Origin: Isoetes taiwanensis | Taxonomy: Eukaryota > Streptophyta > Lycopodiopsida > Isoetales > Isoetaceae | Assembly (NCBI GenBank): GCA_021234155.1 | Contig: JAJEKV010000097.1 | Coordinates: forward strand, 1,490,001-1,554,000 | Direction: 5' to 3' | Length of the DNA: 64,000 nt | Part shown: positions 1 to 10,788 of the stretch, piece by piece | Layout of the letters: each line of letters opens with the position of its first letter | Numbering within the stretch: the first letter of the stretch is position 1 | Notes under the pieces: model-generated | Told to the model about the DNA's origin: nothing | The model's input: only the letters and a program-made list of their open reading frames with translations | Databases searched by the model: none | Made by a program: the position numbers and the translations under genes

Positions 1-58
1 TCTGGAGGTGTCAATAGGGCTCCGCGCTGACGCACGTCGCCCTGTTTCCACCTCCAGA
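1..58. repeat. two-step inverted repeat (hairpin) at the window edge
   Basis: The ten bases TCTGGAGGTG at 1-10 are exactly complementary to CACCTCCAGA at 49-58. Inside them AGGGC (16-20) pairs with GCCCT (39-43). This gives a two-step stem with a short symmetric internal loop. It could be the end of a foldback element or MITE cut by the window edge. No gene is visible from here to the SINE near 855. Confidence 0.5.
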
Positions 59-299
59 ATGTTGAGTAAAGGGACATTCCCTTATACAGAAATATGGAAA
101 ACAAGATAACAATTTTTATAGACCTTTTCAATGGTATGCATGACCGTCTAGACCACTTTAAACTGCGCAAATTCAGCAGATGATGAGTGGACTATCCTGG
201 TGATTTTATTTTGCAAAGTCAACTAAGATGGTCGGCTACAATAGAAATACCTATAAGGGAAAATTTAAAAATCGCCCTTGTATTTTTGCATATTAACCA

Positions 300-391
300 A
301 AATGCCCCTGTATTGGTATTTTTTAGGAAGAGACTAGGAAACCAAATGCCCCTGTATATATGGTATTCTTTAGGAAGAGACTAGGAAACCA
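300..391 (+). repeat. two tandem copies of a ~46-bp unit
   Basis: Two head-to-tail units each contain atgcccctgtat followed by a shared block ending tttaggaagagactaggaaa. They occupy about 300-344 and 345-391. The rest of 59-850 shows no coding exon or recognisable element; the short ORFs here have no family signature. Confidence 0.6.
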
Positions 392-854
392 ATGAATCTC
401 CAGTTTTATCTTTTGGAAAGAGCAACTAAATTAAGTTCTCAACTAGGCGAGGGAAGTGTACTGCTTTATTTTGAGAAATGGAAATTTTCTATATAAAACA
501 GGGTTCGAACAGAGATTGGGACGGTTTTGGCAATATTTTGACAACCAAATGTTGTTGTCTTTTGCTCCAATCCACCAATTTGCGTGCTAGTTTGATTGCT
601 CGATTTGCGTGCTGGTTTAGTTGCTGGAGGTGAGCTATGACAAACCATGAATGAATTGGTTTTTCAGAAATTTGACGAGTGGTAAAAAGTAGGTATACGA
701 GATTGATAGGGGATAGATGTTTGGGCCAAATTGTGAGCAAGTAATGAGATTGATAGGGGAATTGGGTTTGCAAAATTCTTTTATGATGTTATTTTTTGGC
801 CCTGTTGTTCTTCTGCACATTGTTTCTGGGCTCTCAATCTTTGATCCATCCCTC

Positions 855-1078
855 TTTTTTACTTGCATGTCAAGACGTTAAACTGCCATACCCAAGGTCA
901 CGGGTTCAACGCCTCGTTGTGAAAGTGACTATGCATTGTAAAGTTGGTGGGGGAAGGACCCACTTCAGCCATGTACAGTGGTGGGGGCAGGACCCATCTG
1001 GGTGTGTTGTAAATTGTCCCATAAGCTCCGGCTTCCCGTGGACGTTAAAACCCATTATTATTATTATTATTATCTCCT
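855..1078 (+). mobile_element. SINE-like retroelement with (ATT)n tail
   Basis: A Pol III B-box-like motif, GGGTTCAACGCC, lies at about 901-912. The body is GC-richer than its flanks and ends in a short conserved-looking 3' segment followed by an (ATT)n tail at about 1053-1074. A tRNA-type internal promoter plus a simple-repeat tail is the usual architecture of plant SINEs. The A box is not clear, so the 5' end is approximate. It has no coding capacity. The following 1079-1605 shows no gene. Confidence 0.55.
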
Positions 1079-1609
1079 AAAATGCAGTATGCTTGCAGTT
1101 AAATGCTCAAAGCTATGCAAGCCAAAAGAATTGGAATAAAAACTTTCCTTAATATGCAAGTAAAGAGTGGATTCTGAGCTGGATGGCTTAGAATCAGAAT
1201 TTATGTGAGGTATTGCACGAAATAATCTGTCACTTGGGTTACAAACTCTGCGGGTGTAAGCTGCCAGTAAAATTTGTCCACCTGAGTTTGAGCAGATTTA
1301 ACCAGGAGAGTATAGAAAATAGGGCCATTTTGACAAATATGCATTTTGACACATATACAACAATAGAGGGGCGTTTGTAAAATTGTTCCTACTCATAATC
1401 GCCATATTTCATGAAAGTGGCTTTATATTTTTACACCATCACCATTGTTGTCGCATGATCTCTTATTTATACTACCCTTGTACTAAATTACTATGGCTTT
1501 GAAGAGGCCCCATGACCGTTGCTTATAGAAGGAGATATGGCTTACAAGTTTGCATTACCTCATGTCCGATTTTTTATGCCGAAGTGGTTCTACCATGGTC
1601 CCAAGATGC

Positions 1610-3425
1610 CCCTACAAAATTGCCCTGGTCAAGAATTATAGCTTTGGGCATATCCGCCATAGTGCTAAGAGTTTAAATCATTAAAGGAGTTAGTTTTTGC
1701 CCTTAAAAACCATCCTGACCATTGCAAAAAAAAAAAAAAATAATAATAATAATAATACACATATACGGCGGGATTATATGCGAAAAATACATGCGGATAC
1801 TTAGGCGTCTACTAAAAAATACATGAATATCGTTTCGAATCATGCCGAAATTGATGCCATGAGCTCTACAACCTATCTATTCTCGGATTCCCGCACATTA
1901 TCTACCCAACAAGCCTAAATTTAAGACCTAATATTTTGGAACCATCAATACTAAGAATATATACATGGAAAACATCTACAGAAGTTTTTTAAGGCCTAGA
2001 CGCGCTCAAATTCAACATTGATACATGTTGAACATGTTATAATTAATTCTCGAAGCTCATGTGCATTTCTCAGTTCGATTTGCAAAAATCTGACTGAAAC
2101 TTATGTTCTTATACTATTTTATGATTTTATGAATGACCTTTGTTGTGTATGAGGTGCTAATTATCTTAACACAGTATTATATGACTTGCTTATCCTTACA
2201 TCAATGAAAATTGCCTATGAAGTCTCAAAAAAATATCTCTGATATGATTTCTAGCATTTTGCCATTATAAACAATTATGTAATAGAATATCCTTCATTCT
2301 AAATCCACTTTTGATAGGTTGTCATTGCTCCTTACAGCTATTGGCACCTGTGCACTTTGAGAAAAACCAAAAATACTATCTCAAACTCGAGTTGCAAAAT
2401 TCAAAATTCTGTCCGCAAGTGTTCTTGACTGTACTTTGGCAAATGTGAATACAGGAGTTACTTTCCAGAGTTCAAACTGGGATTTGACTACTTGCCCCTT
2501 CTCAGAACCACTTTTTACAAACATTGGCTTAGAAACTTCTCAAAAATACCTTTTGCAACTCAAAATCTTCTTTTCTGGTCACTGTTTTGCAGTTGACCAT
2601 CATTGACCAGATTTTGATCCAACTTTGAACTTAAAAATCTCACAGATTCAAGCTCAGAATTGGCCAAGGTTTTCACCATTCCCTTCCAACAACTTTTCTT
2701 TACCAGTGTGATCAATCAAAATTTAGAAAACAATCCACCTCGGCAAACCACTTCGACTTGAGTACTGCTACCATTTTCCAAAAGTGGAAAAGGTATGAAC
2801 AACTGCTCTTTTGAGCTATTCCAGTGGTTTTTGCTTCTATAGACTGATCACCTTAAGTGATCTAGAAGTTCTACCTCCAACTTGAGCATAGTTTCAAGTT
2901 GGCTTCTTCTGTTTGACTCTTAAGCCAGGTTGAGAGTCAACACTAGCACCATGAATAGTTTTCAAACTATGTGTGGGTATTTCTCCCTTCATCAGTGCAT
3001 AGGTTAAATTCCATCTTCTTATTTTGATAGAAACTAACAAATATAATTTCTGTTAACCACGTACCATGAACTATCTATTTGTACATTTAGTGTTACCACT
3101 CATCTTGCAAGTTATGCATTCTTTATCTGGTGATTTCACATAATGGGCATAATAAAACTAGCCTCCAAACCATGTCACAATTCATGGAGTGGTTTTGACA
3201 AACCATTACTAGTTCTGATGAACCACTATAGTCGCATGAAACTATATAAAAAACCGACTATTTTAATAAACCACTACAATCAACATAAAAAACAATATAA
3301 CAAAACATTATATGTATCAATAAACCATTATGGCATGTGGTTTTCTTCTATCAAATAAATTCATGCTTAGAAAACTATATATATCATGGTTTTGAGATAA
3401 TATGATATTGCTTAAATACAGTGGT
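1610..3425. other. non-coding part of the gag-only retroelement, copy 1
   Basis: This lies downstream of the minus-strand gag gene, in the place where a normal copia would carry pol. No protease, integrase or reverse-transcriptase signature appears in any frame. An A-run followed by (TAA)n lies at about 1726-1756. The same segment in unit 2 is 10789-12606. I cannot locate a 3' LTR. Confidence 0.5.
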
Positions 3426-4379
3426 TCATTTATTGCACAGACTGTTCTTCATCCAGCCAACAGCCTGACCAACATACTCCCATACCTTCCTCAGCCATCC
3501 CGATATCTCTTCTGTCTTGGCCAGAAAGCTTCCACTGCTCTCAGTGTCTTCCTCTTCCTCATACTCGGAATCTGTCTCCACTTTTGCCTTATGAGCTTTC
3601 TTGTCATTCTTTTCATTTCTTCCCCTTTCTTTGTTCCTTTCTTCCCTGCGATTTCTTCTCCTTGGTGACGCTGGACAGTCTCTAGCTAGATGCCCGGTCT
3701 CATCACAGTTGAAACATCTCCTTAATTCAGCCCTTTGTTTTCCAGTATAAAGAGCAACCCCATCACGGTTCCCAGAACCCTTGTCTGTTTTCCTTCTGCT
3801 GGTCTTCACAGCCTCTTCTTGCAAAATCTGAGCACATGCCCAGTCCACAGTGACTTCTTTGGCTCCTCCAATCACCGTTCTTACTCCATCATAGGATGAA
3901 GGCAGTCCCATAATTAATGCTCCCACGATTGCATCCTCTGGAAGTGGTTTTCCCATTCCATGCAATTGCTTGGCTGCTGTCATAATCTTCTCAATGTAAG
4001 TGTTCACCTCCTCTCCTTCTTTACATTTTGTTGCAAAGATCTGTGTGTAAAGCATGACTTGCTGACTGAACTGATCCTTTCGAAATGCCTTTACCAGATA
4101 CTCCCATGCTTCTTTGGCATTCTTGGCCTCCTCAATACAGGGAATATATGCATCCTGCACATACTTCATCATCCGGTTCTTGGCTTTCCAATTGAGCTGC
4201 TCCCATTTGGCAATTTCTTCTTTTGACACTTCTTTTTCTCCTTCCTTCTTCGTAGGAGCAACTTCTGCCCCAGAGCAGACACCCCACAATCCTTTCTCAG
4301 CCAGAACTCCTCTTACCTTGATGAACCAGATGTAAGAGTTGTTTACATTCAGTTTTTCCAGGGCTCTCTTCTCAGACAT
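3426..4379 (-). CDS. gag: copia-type Gag polyprotein (gag-only retroelement), copy 1
   Basis: This Gag of about 317 residues packages retroelement RNA into cytoplasmic particles. I start it at the ATG at 4379 (MSEKRALEKLNV); a longer open frame upstream lacks an ATG and reads through the primer-binding site. The N-terminal two thirds match the copia Gag/UBN2 fold, with WEQLNWKAKNRMMKYVQDA and the YDGVRTVI region. A CCHC zinc knuckle follows (CFNCDETGHLARDC), then an Arg/Lys-rich stretch and an acidic stretch. The frame is open throughout. No pol gene follows, so this looks like a non-autonomous, gag-only (TR-GAG-like) element. A relic with deleted pol is the alternative. Confidence 0.85.
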   Translation of the reverse strand: MSEKRALEKLNVNNSYIWFIKVRGVLAEKGLWGVCSGAEVAPTKKEGEKEVSKEEIAKWEQLNWKAKNRMMKYVQDAYIPCIEEAKNAKEAWEYLVKAFRKDQFSQQVMLYTQIFATKCKEGEEVNTYIEKIMTAAKQLHGMGKPLPEDAIVGALIMGLPSSYDGVRTVIGGAKEVTVDWACAQILQEEAVKTSRRKTDKGSGNRDGVALYTGKQRAELRRCFNCDETGHLARDCPASPRRRNRREERNKERGRNEKNDKKAHKAKVETDSEYEEEEDTESSGSFLAKTEEISGWLRKVWEYVGQAVGWMKNSLCNK

Positions 4380-4430
4380 GATTCCAAGCTTCGTTCCGAT
4401 CACAATCCTTGATACAATCAGGGATTTACT

Positions 4431-4443
4431 GGCTCTGATACCA
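4431..4443 (-). promoter_or_regulatory. retroelement primer-binding site (initiator tRNA-Met), copy 1
   Basis: TGGTATCAGAGCC on the minus strand is the standard plant copia/gypsy primer-binding site, complementary to the 3' end of initiator tRNA-Met. It lies 52 bp upstream of the gag ATG. This shows that the LTR lies at higher coordinates (about 4444-4686), ending at or just beyond the MULE insertion. A TATA-like TTTATATAATG on the minus strand (about 4527-4537) fits the LTR promoter. Confidence 0.75.
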
Positions 4444-4686
4444 TAAAAGAGTTTACAAACTCCAAGAACACATGCACTCCAAGATTTCAGAGAGAAAAGC
4501 ACACTCTCGTTGTTTCTCCCTTTTCATTATATAAAGCAAAGATTACAATTCAACGGTCCTGAATTTAATGCAATAACTAACTTTCTAGTTTTAATCTCCT
4601 ACTAACTAAATGCCACGTTTCATTGCTTTACTTTCTATTGATTACATCTGTTAAAAGTCTTCGTGGTCCAATACCTAAAGCAAGAA

Positions 4687-5410
4687 GGCTCAGGATACTT
4701 TTACCCTTGATTTGGTGATCCCGGAGATAAATTTACCGGCCTCCGGGATCCCGGGTCTCTCTCGACGGGGTCCGTTGGGGAGACCCCGTTCTGAGGTACG
4801 ACAGATGCCACGTCGGCCCAGACCATCCCCCCGCCGTCAAACCCCCAGGTACTGTCGCGGCCGTCCGGCGCCTCGGGAGATCCCGCCTCCGGGATCATCC
4901 ACGCGATCCCCTCCTCTGGGATCCCCGGTTGCCGCTGGATTAGTTAATCTACGGACGATATCCGGGCCAGGTGATCCCTCCTCAGGGATCCCGGCACCGG
5001 ACGCGGATCCCCTCCTCGGGATCACCCGGCCGTGGCGATAATGGCGGGCGCAATCCGCCGAAGCTAATCCCCACCTCGGGATCCCGGGCACCGGGCCAGC
5101 GGATCCCCTCCTCCGGGATCACCCGGCCGTGGGTGATAACGGCGGACCCTATCCAGGTGGTGATCCTCCTCGGGATCACCCGGCCGTGGTGATAACGGCC
5201 GGGCGCTATCCGCCGAGGTGATCCCTCCTCCAGATCCCGGGCACCGGGGCCTTGGATCCCCTCCTCCGGGATCACCCAGGTGGGCGTCACGCGTGGGGCG
5301 CTATCCGCCATGGTGATACCTCCTCCTCAGGATCACCCCTCCCCGTGGCTGATAACGGCGGACGCTATCCGCCGTGGTGATCCCCTCCTCCGGGATCCCC
5401 ATCGTCATTT
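4687..5410 (+). repeat. left TIR and hairpin-repeat array, copy 1
   Basis: The outer ~240 bp match the TIRs at 13868-14110 and 22080-22325. Inward follow many units of GATCCC + (C/T-rich loop) + GGGATC alternating with a GC-rich spacer that contains ataacggcg and tatccgcc. The copy is about 160 bp longer than the corresponding stretch of the intact element. Open frames through it are by-products of the repeat, not genes. Confidence 0.75.
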
Positions 5411-5622
5411 GCCCCTGTGATTCGGGAGGCCAGAATATGAGAATGTTTGGACGGTGGAGATAGCGGCGTGGACTAATCAGGTGGTCGAAGTTTGAATTTT
5501 GCCAGCCCATGCACGGACAAACCAATACAATGAAAACACGTGGACGTTCTGAGACCACCCTCCGGGATCACCATCTGAGTGTGGTTCATCCCTCTTTCGT
5601 GTTGATGTCGAAGTAGCGAGGC

Positions 5623-8480
5623 ATGGAGGAGGAGCTTAATGCGGCCGTGCGCGCGCCTATGGACGAAGTTAGAGGAGAAGAGAGAAGAGGTAAGTTCAAG
5701 GGCTTTAAACAAGCGTTGTCATTTTGTGTTTAATGTTTTTATTTCAAAGCTTAGGGCTGAAATACACCCAAAACACCTCCAAATGGCCTGTTTGATCATG
5801 GCAACTTACATTGGTATCCCCAAGAGCATTTTGTACCGATATTCAAGGGGTGGCGGATGCTTGTTTGGACTTGCTACATCCATACAGACCGGGTCCAAGA
5901 TTTCGTTCTTGGGGAGCAGAGGAATTGTGAAGCACCTGCCAATTTCTATCTAAGAAGTTCAGTGCCTGAGAGAGTGTTAAAAAGATCCTACAAGGATTCC
6001 TATATGACGTTGAAGAGGTATTGGTTTGATTCATGTGTTTTTGTTTTAAATCATGAGTCCAAGATTATGTGTTTGCTCAGTTATGTGTTTGATTATAATT
6101 CTTGCTTTTTTAAGTCATTTGAGGTGCTTGTCATTAAGATTACACCTAGTAGCTCAAAACTAACTTGTAATGCACAATACAGATATTGGTCTCATGTGGT
6201 TGAGGAAAGACCACGTCCACCGGGCACACGCAGGAAAAGGGTTGAGAGGGGAGAGGGCATACGTAGGGGCTGCCAGTGCCATTTCACAATCAGGCAACTC
6301 TATTTCCTTCCAGAATTTTCACATATCACTTATTATGGGTTTGATCACAAGAATATCCAAGGTTTGCCCTGCCATGGTAGGTTTGTTGACCCATCCTCTG
6401 GAGTTAAGTTCAAGCTAGCACCCTGGATCTCACAAGAATTGAGGGAATGGGTAAGACAGAAGCTTGTCCAATGGCACACGCCACGTAGTGTCATGAACAT
6501 GCATGAAGAGAGGTGGAGGTTGAGACTTGAAGTGAATGGATAGGAAAGCATGTGTAGGGATGATGTGTTGAAAATTCGGGACGTGTACAATATTGAAAAG
6601 GGAGTTGTTAAGTAACACATGGAAGCTACATGAAGATCTTCCCACTAGCATTGACATGTGGGTTCAACAACATCAAGATTACGTGTGTTCATGTATGAGC
6701 AAGGAGACTTGTTTCAATTAGGAGTTATGACTCTAATCCAAAGGGAGTCCATGTTGAAATTTGGCAAGAACAAAGCCATTTGCATGGACTCTACTTTCAA
6801 AACAAACGACAAGAGGTGCGGTTCTTCCTCAACTTTTATTGTGTGTTGATTTGATTATTGTGTATGGTTTAATGCAAGTTCTATCTTTTTCACACTTCGC
6901 CTTTGATGAGTATTCCAATGGTTTACCATTGGCTTACGTTATTACCAATTCTCAAAAGAGTGGAGCTATAACAAAGTGGATGCAAGCACTAAAGGAGTCC
7001 TTATGCCGAGATGATCCCGATTGGCAACCTTCTTGCATCATTACGGATGATGCCCATGCCGAGATAAAGGCCGTGAAAAAGTAACTTGTCAAACTCTAAT
7101 CCTTGGAAGCAAATCATAACCGTACTAACATTGTTTAATTTCATAGGTTTTTCCTAGCGTGTTCGTGCAAATTTGCATATGGCACGTGAGGAGGGCTTGG
7201 ATCAAGTGGTTGCGTAAGAACATCAAGAACAAGGTGGCACGTGAACGATCTGTTCAAGGAACTTGGCTACATTATGTACACAGATGAAGGTCCTCTAGGG
7301 GACAATGTACGGTGAAAGAGTAGGGAGTATAGGGAGGCAAGAAGGAGGGAGGCAACTAGGAAATTGGAAGACTTATTGAGGAAGTATCCTCGCATTACCC
7401 CAAGTTGGTGGCTTACATGAGTAAGGAGTGGACCAAAAACATTTGCCAATGGGTATTGGCTACAAGGATGTACCCTCACTCCAACCAAGAGACTAATGCA
7501 GCCATAGAGGCATGGCATTGTGCCTTGAAAAGGCGCTGGGCATTTCAAAACGAAAGCACTCAGAGGACGGAGGATTGAGCGGCCTCTACATTCTAACCAA
7601 CAACGTGGGAGACACACATGGCATACATCGGGTATAACTTCTAATCATCATTTGTAGCCTATTTTGATTTTGCAAGAATATAATTCTCCGTCATCTAGGT
7701 CCATGAAGGAAGCGGGGTTTGTGGTGAACACCTCCCGAAGAAGAGATAATCTGATTGTGCCATATTGGGTGCAAGGAAGATTGCCGATGAACAGGTCACA
7801 TTCACTAACTTCGAAGAAGGTGAGGCAGTATGCAAAGTGAACGCACTCTAGGGCAAGGACCATACTTTGTGAGCGGGGCACACAAGAACTGGGCATCTTT
7901 GGATCGTCCCCCGGGAGCCAAGGGCAACTTATGTAAGCACCAAGTTAAGGTCATGCAAATGTTGGGCAACTACACGGGGATCAAGATCTTTTAGGTGTGC
8001 TTGGATCTCAATATGGGTCAATTTGTGGGGGCATGGACTACTTGAGGCCATGTGAGGATCATGGGGCCCCTCATGGGGAGGAAACCACATACCTAAGATG
8101 TGGTTGAGATTGTAAGCTTGGACGAAGTCTCCCTCTCAAAAGGAGGCAAGGATTAACCCGATAAGACAAGGAGATCTTTACAAGAAGTCATTGCTAGAGT
8201 GATGTCAAGGGCGAGAAAAAGATCCGTGCATGCTAATTGCAACCGATTCACTCATGAGACAACTCGACCACGCCGACTTGAAAGAATGGATGATGTTGGC
8301 CACCGGACTCTAATGTAACCATAACATGTATCCCCACTAATGCAGTGGAAGAGGAGTGTGGTAATAGTTTGGTAAGGCTGAAGCCTCTGATAGAAATTGG
8401 GAAGAGGAAAGACAAGGAAACCAAGAAGAGTTGGAAGCAAGTTGAGATGGAGGGCCTGTTGTGAGAATGGCATCCTTTAG
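5623..8480 (+). pseudogene. MULE transposase, copy 1, frameshifted but with SWIM region
   Basis: MuDR-family transposases are nuclear DDE enzymes that bind and cut the TIRs. The ATG at 5623 begins the short first exon. Later exons lie at about 5825-6017, 6181-6815, 6874-7080, 7147-7632 and 7699 onward. The DDE motifs (MDSTFKTN near 6786, TDDAHAEIK near 7047, TNAAIEAWH near 7495) are recognisable, but single-base indels break exons 3-5 and an in-frame TAG occurs at 6541. It keeps an exon missing from copy 2: SMKEAGFVVNTSRRRDN, then GNLCKHQVKVMQML, the C-x-H half of a SWIM zinc finger. The Cys-x-Cys half looks corrupted. Several indels lie at CAG/CTG and may be sequence errors. Confidence 0.8.
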
Positions 8481-8660
8481 AGTTTTGTAAACAGTAGGTA
8501 TAAATAAATCAATATTCACCTATGTACTTATAAATATTGTCAATGTTATCAATGTTTATTGTTAGGAGTTAAATGTTAGGATAATTTAGAACCTCGAGTT
8601 AAATGTTTAATGTTTAGAGTTTAGTACGTGGGATAAAAAAGTAATAAAAAAGCGTACGTG

Positions 8661-8950
8661 GGATCCCCTCCTCCGGGATCCCGCGTCCGCCTGTAATGTG
8701 ATCCCGTCCTCCGGGATCACACACTAACGAAAACGGGATCCCCTCCTCCGGGATCCCGCGTGCGCCAGCCTGGTGATCCCGTTCTCCGGGATCCCGCGTC
8801 CGCCTTCCTGGTGATCCCATCCTCCGGGATCACATACTGGTTATAATGGGATCCCCTCCTCCGGGATCACACACTGGTTATAACAGGATCCCCTCCTCTG
8901 GGATCCCGTAGCGTCCGCTTGCTCGGTGATCCCGGGTCCTCAGGGATCCA
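8661..8950. repeat. hairpin cassette A, copy 1
   Basis: An array of about eight GATCCC-loop-GGGATC hairpins between the 3' end of the transposase and the small minus-strand gene, followed by an AT-rich stretch with two copies of accattgaaatatgtcttgg. It corresponds to 17027-17313 in unit 2. Confidence 0.8.
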
Positions 8951-9124
8951 CGAGATTGAATATGTTAATATATTATTTATCATATCCCTTAACCATTGAA
9001 ATATGTCTTGGAATAACCATTGAAATATGTCTTGGAATAGTGGAAACATTGAAGTATTACTTTTAATAAGCTTTGAAACATTGAACTCAATACAATAGCT
9101 TAAAACTGACATTCCAATTCGGAA

Positions 9125-9706
9125 TCACTCTGAATCTACCTCCTGGACTGTTGCCATGGCTTCTGCCCGGACGTCCTCCTCAGTTACATCTGGCACACCG
9201 CAGGGTAGTCTCCACATCATGTGATCGAAGATATCACATAGGGTTGGCTCAGACCCCTCTAGGACATCCCTCGATCGAACCTTCTTTTCGCAGCCTCCTT
9301 GCAAAGATACATTTCCTCGGGCGGGGCTTTTAGGGTGTTGCCTTCCCGCATAACGTCCGTAGCTAGCAAACGCTTCAAAAGCCTTGCCTGGATAATACAC
9401 TTCTTCAATTCCCAAAGCAATGCCCTATGGGTTGGCCTACTCACGGGAGCATAGTCAAGAGGCCTAGGGGTCTCCCTGAATTCCCCATTCTCCACGGTCT
9501 CTGCATGAAGCATGAGGGGATCATGAAAAGATTAATATGAAAGTAGAACATGAATATGAAGCTTACTTCTGAACGTTTTGATGCCGTCAGGTTGGGCGAG
9601 CTCTAGGCCCACATCCTCCTGAATTTCATTCAAGTGGACGAGAATATCCTCAAGACTATGGGCATTGATGGCATCGCTCAAGAAACCCGTTGTCGGTCCT
9701 CACCAT
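9125..9706 (-). pseudogene. small MULE gene of unknown function, copy 1
   Basis: Copy of the gene at 17486-18065. The putative ATG is at 9706 and the stop is shared (ending QEVDSE). The middle reads ELKKCIIQ, then LLATDVMREGNTLK and EEMYLCKEAA, a frame that seems better preserved here than in copy 2. A frame change follows before VLEGSEPTLCDIFDHMMW. The two copies are damaged at different places. There is no recognisable domain. Confidence 0.5.
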
Positions 9707-9962
9707 TTGGCTTGAACAAGTAAGCAATTGAACCGAGAGATCAAGCATCGAACTCAACCGACAGATCGCCATCGAACTCAACTTTCTACCAAGAACAAGT
9801 AAGGCAAGAGTATATATAGACTCATGAGCCAACCGTTGTACTATCCGTTGTACAACGGTTAAGCCATGATTTCAATTTCTAAAGAAGAAGAAGAAGAAGA
9901 CCATAGGATAAAAGGTTTTGAGTTTAGCCGAGTTTTAAGACCATTGAGTAATAAAAATACGT

Positions 9963-10290
9963 GCAGGGATCCCCTCCTCCGGGATCCCGCGTCCGCCTGC
10001 TAGGTGATCCCGTCCTCAGGGATCACATATTATTAAAACGGGATCCCTCCTCAGGGATCCCGGCCCGTCTGTAATTTGATCCCGCCCTCAGGGATCACAC
10101 ACTAACTAAAAAACGGGATCCCTCCTCCAGGGATCCCGCGCCCGCCTACTTGGTGATCCCCTCCCCGTGGGATCCGCCCACCGCTTGGTGATCCTGTCCT
10201 CCGGGATCACACACCCCTTCAAAATAGATCCCATCCTCCGGGATCCCCCGTCTGGCTGCTTGCTGATCCCACCCTCCGGGATCACAACAT
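9963..10290. repeat. hairpin cassette B, copy 1
   Basis: Second array of GATCCC/GGGATC hairpins, corresponding to 18313-18640 in unit 2. It is followed by an AT-rich tract that resembles the one after cassette A (ttaatatatta, ccattg...atatgtct), so cassettes A and B are paralogous. Confidence 0.8.
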
Positions 10291-10651
10291 TCAACATGTT
10301 AATATATTAGTTATCATAGGCCGACCATTGAAATTATGAATATATTAACCATTGAAATTATGAATATATTATTAACCATTGGAATATGTCTAGGAACAGT
10401 GGCAATAATAAACTTTGATGTTGAAACTATGGTGGAAGCTTTGAAGCATTATTCTTTGGTGCATTGAGCCATTGCCAAAAGCCAAAATTACATTCAAGTG
10501 TTCCAGTTTTGACATTGAAGTCTTGAAGAAGATATTCACATTCAAGAGAATTACATTCAAGTGTTCCAGATATTCACATTCAAGAAAATATTCACATTCA
10601 AAGTTTTTTGAGATATTCACATTCACAAATTTTTAGATCTTTACCAGAATG

Positions 10652-10788
10652 TCAAGGACCATGTACCAGCAAGCGGGTCTGGATCCTGCTATCACCCGTG
10701 TCACCCTGGGGTAAGTAAAAGGTGGACTTCCCTGCAGCCAAGCAATCGTGTAGTTTCTGGAGCATTATCTTGAAGCCTGACCTCATGC
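10652..10788 (-). pseudogene. truncated last exon of the ULP-like protease, copy 1
   Basis: The stop codon and about 45 codons of the C-terminal protease exon match 18988-19124. The exon is cut at the duplication junction, so unit 1 has no catalytic domain. Confidence 0.85.

Larger units (their letters stand above)
1610..10788. repeat. unit 1 of a ~9-kb direct tandem duplication
   Basis: The sequence starting at about 1610 (cctacaaaattgccctgg) recurs at about 10789, and the two stretches run in parallel. Unit 1 contains the gag-only retroelement flank (1610-4686) and the left part of the MULE (4687-10788). Unit 1 ends inside the last exon of the MULE protease gene and joins directly to the start of unit 2. 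The tetranucleotide ATGC is shared at 1606-1609, 10785-10788 and 19121-19124, that is, at the left edge, the junction and the right edge. The flank part is close to identical between units; the MULE part of unit 1 differs more, mostly by small indels. Confidence 0.9.
4687..10788. mobile_element. truncated MULE copy in unit 1
   Basis: The left end begins GGCTCAGGATAC, identical to the intact element at 13868. It is preceded by aagcaagaa, a two-mismatch version of the intact element's 9-bp target-site duplication. It contains the left TIR with its hairpin repeats, a degenerate transposase, hairpin cassette A, the small minus-strand gene, cassette B and about 137 bp of the last protease exon. 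It then stops at the duplication junction. It has no right TIR, so it cannot be mobilised as such. Confidence 0.85.

Noticed and set aside
3143-3358. 71-residue frame conserved in both duplication units (also 12324-12539)
   Set aside because: Conservation simply reflects the recent duplication. Composition is AT-driven and no domain or start context supports it.
4712-5311. Several overlapping 70-110-residue open frames on both strands
   Set aside because: They are produced by the GC-rich hairpin repeats of the TIR, which lack stops. The same happens at 13893-14585 and 21675-22297.
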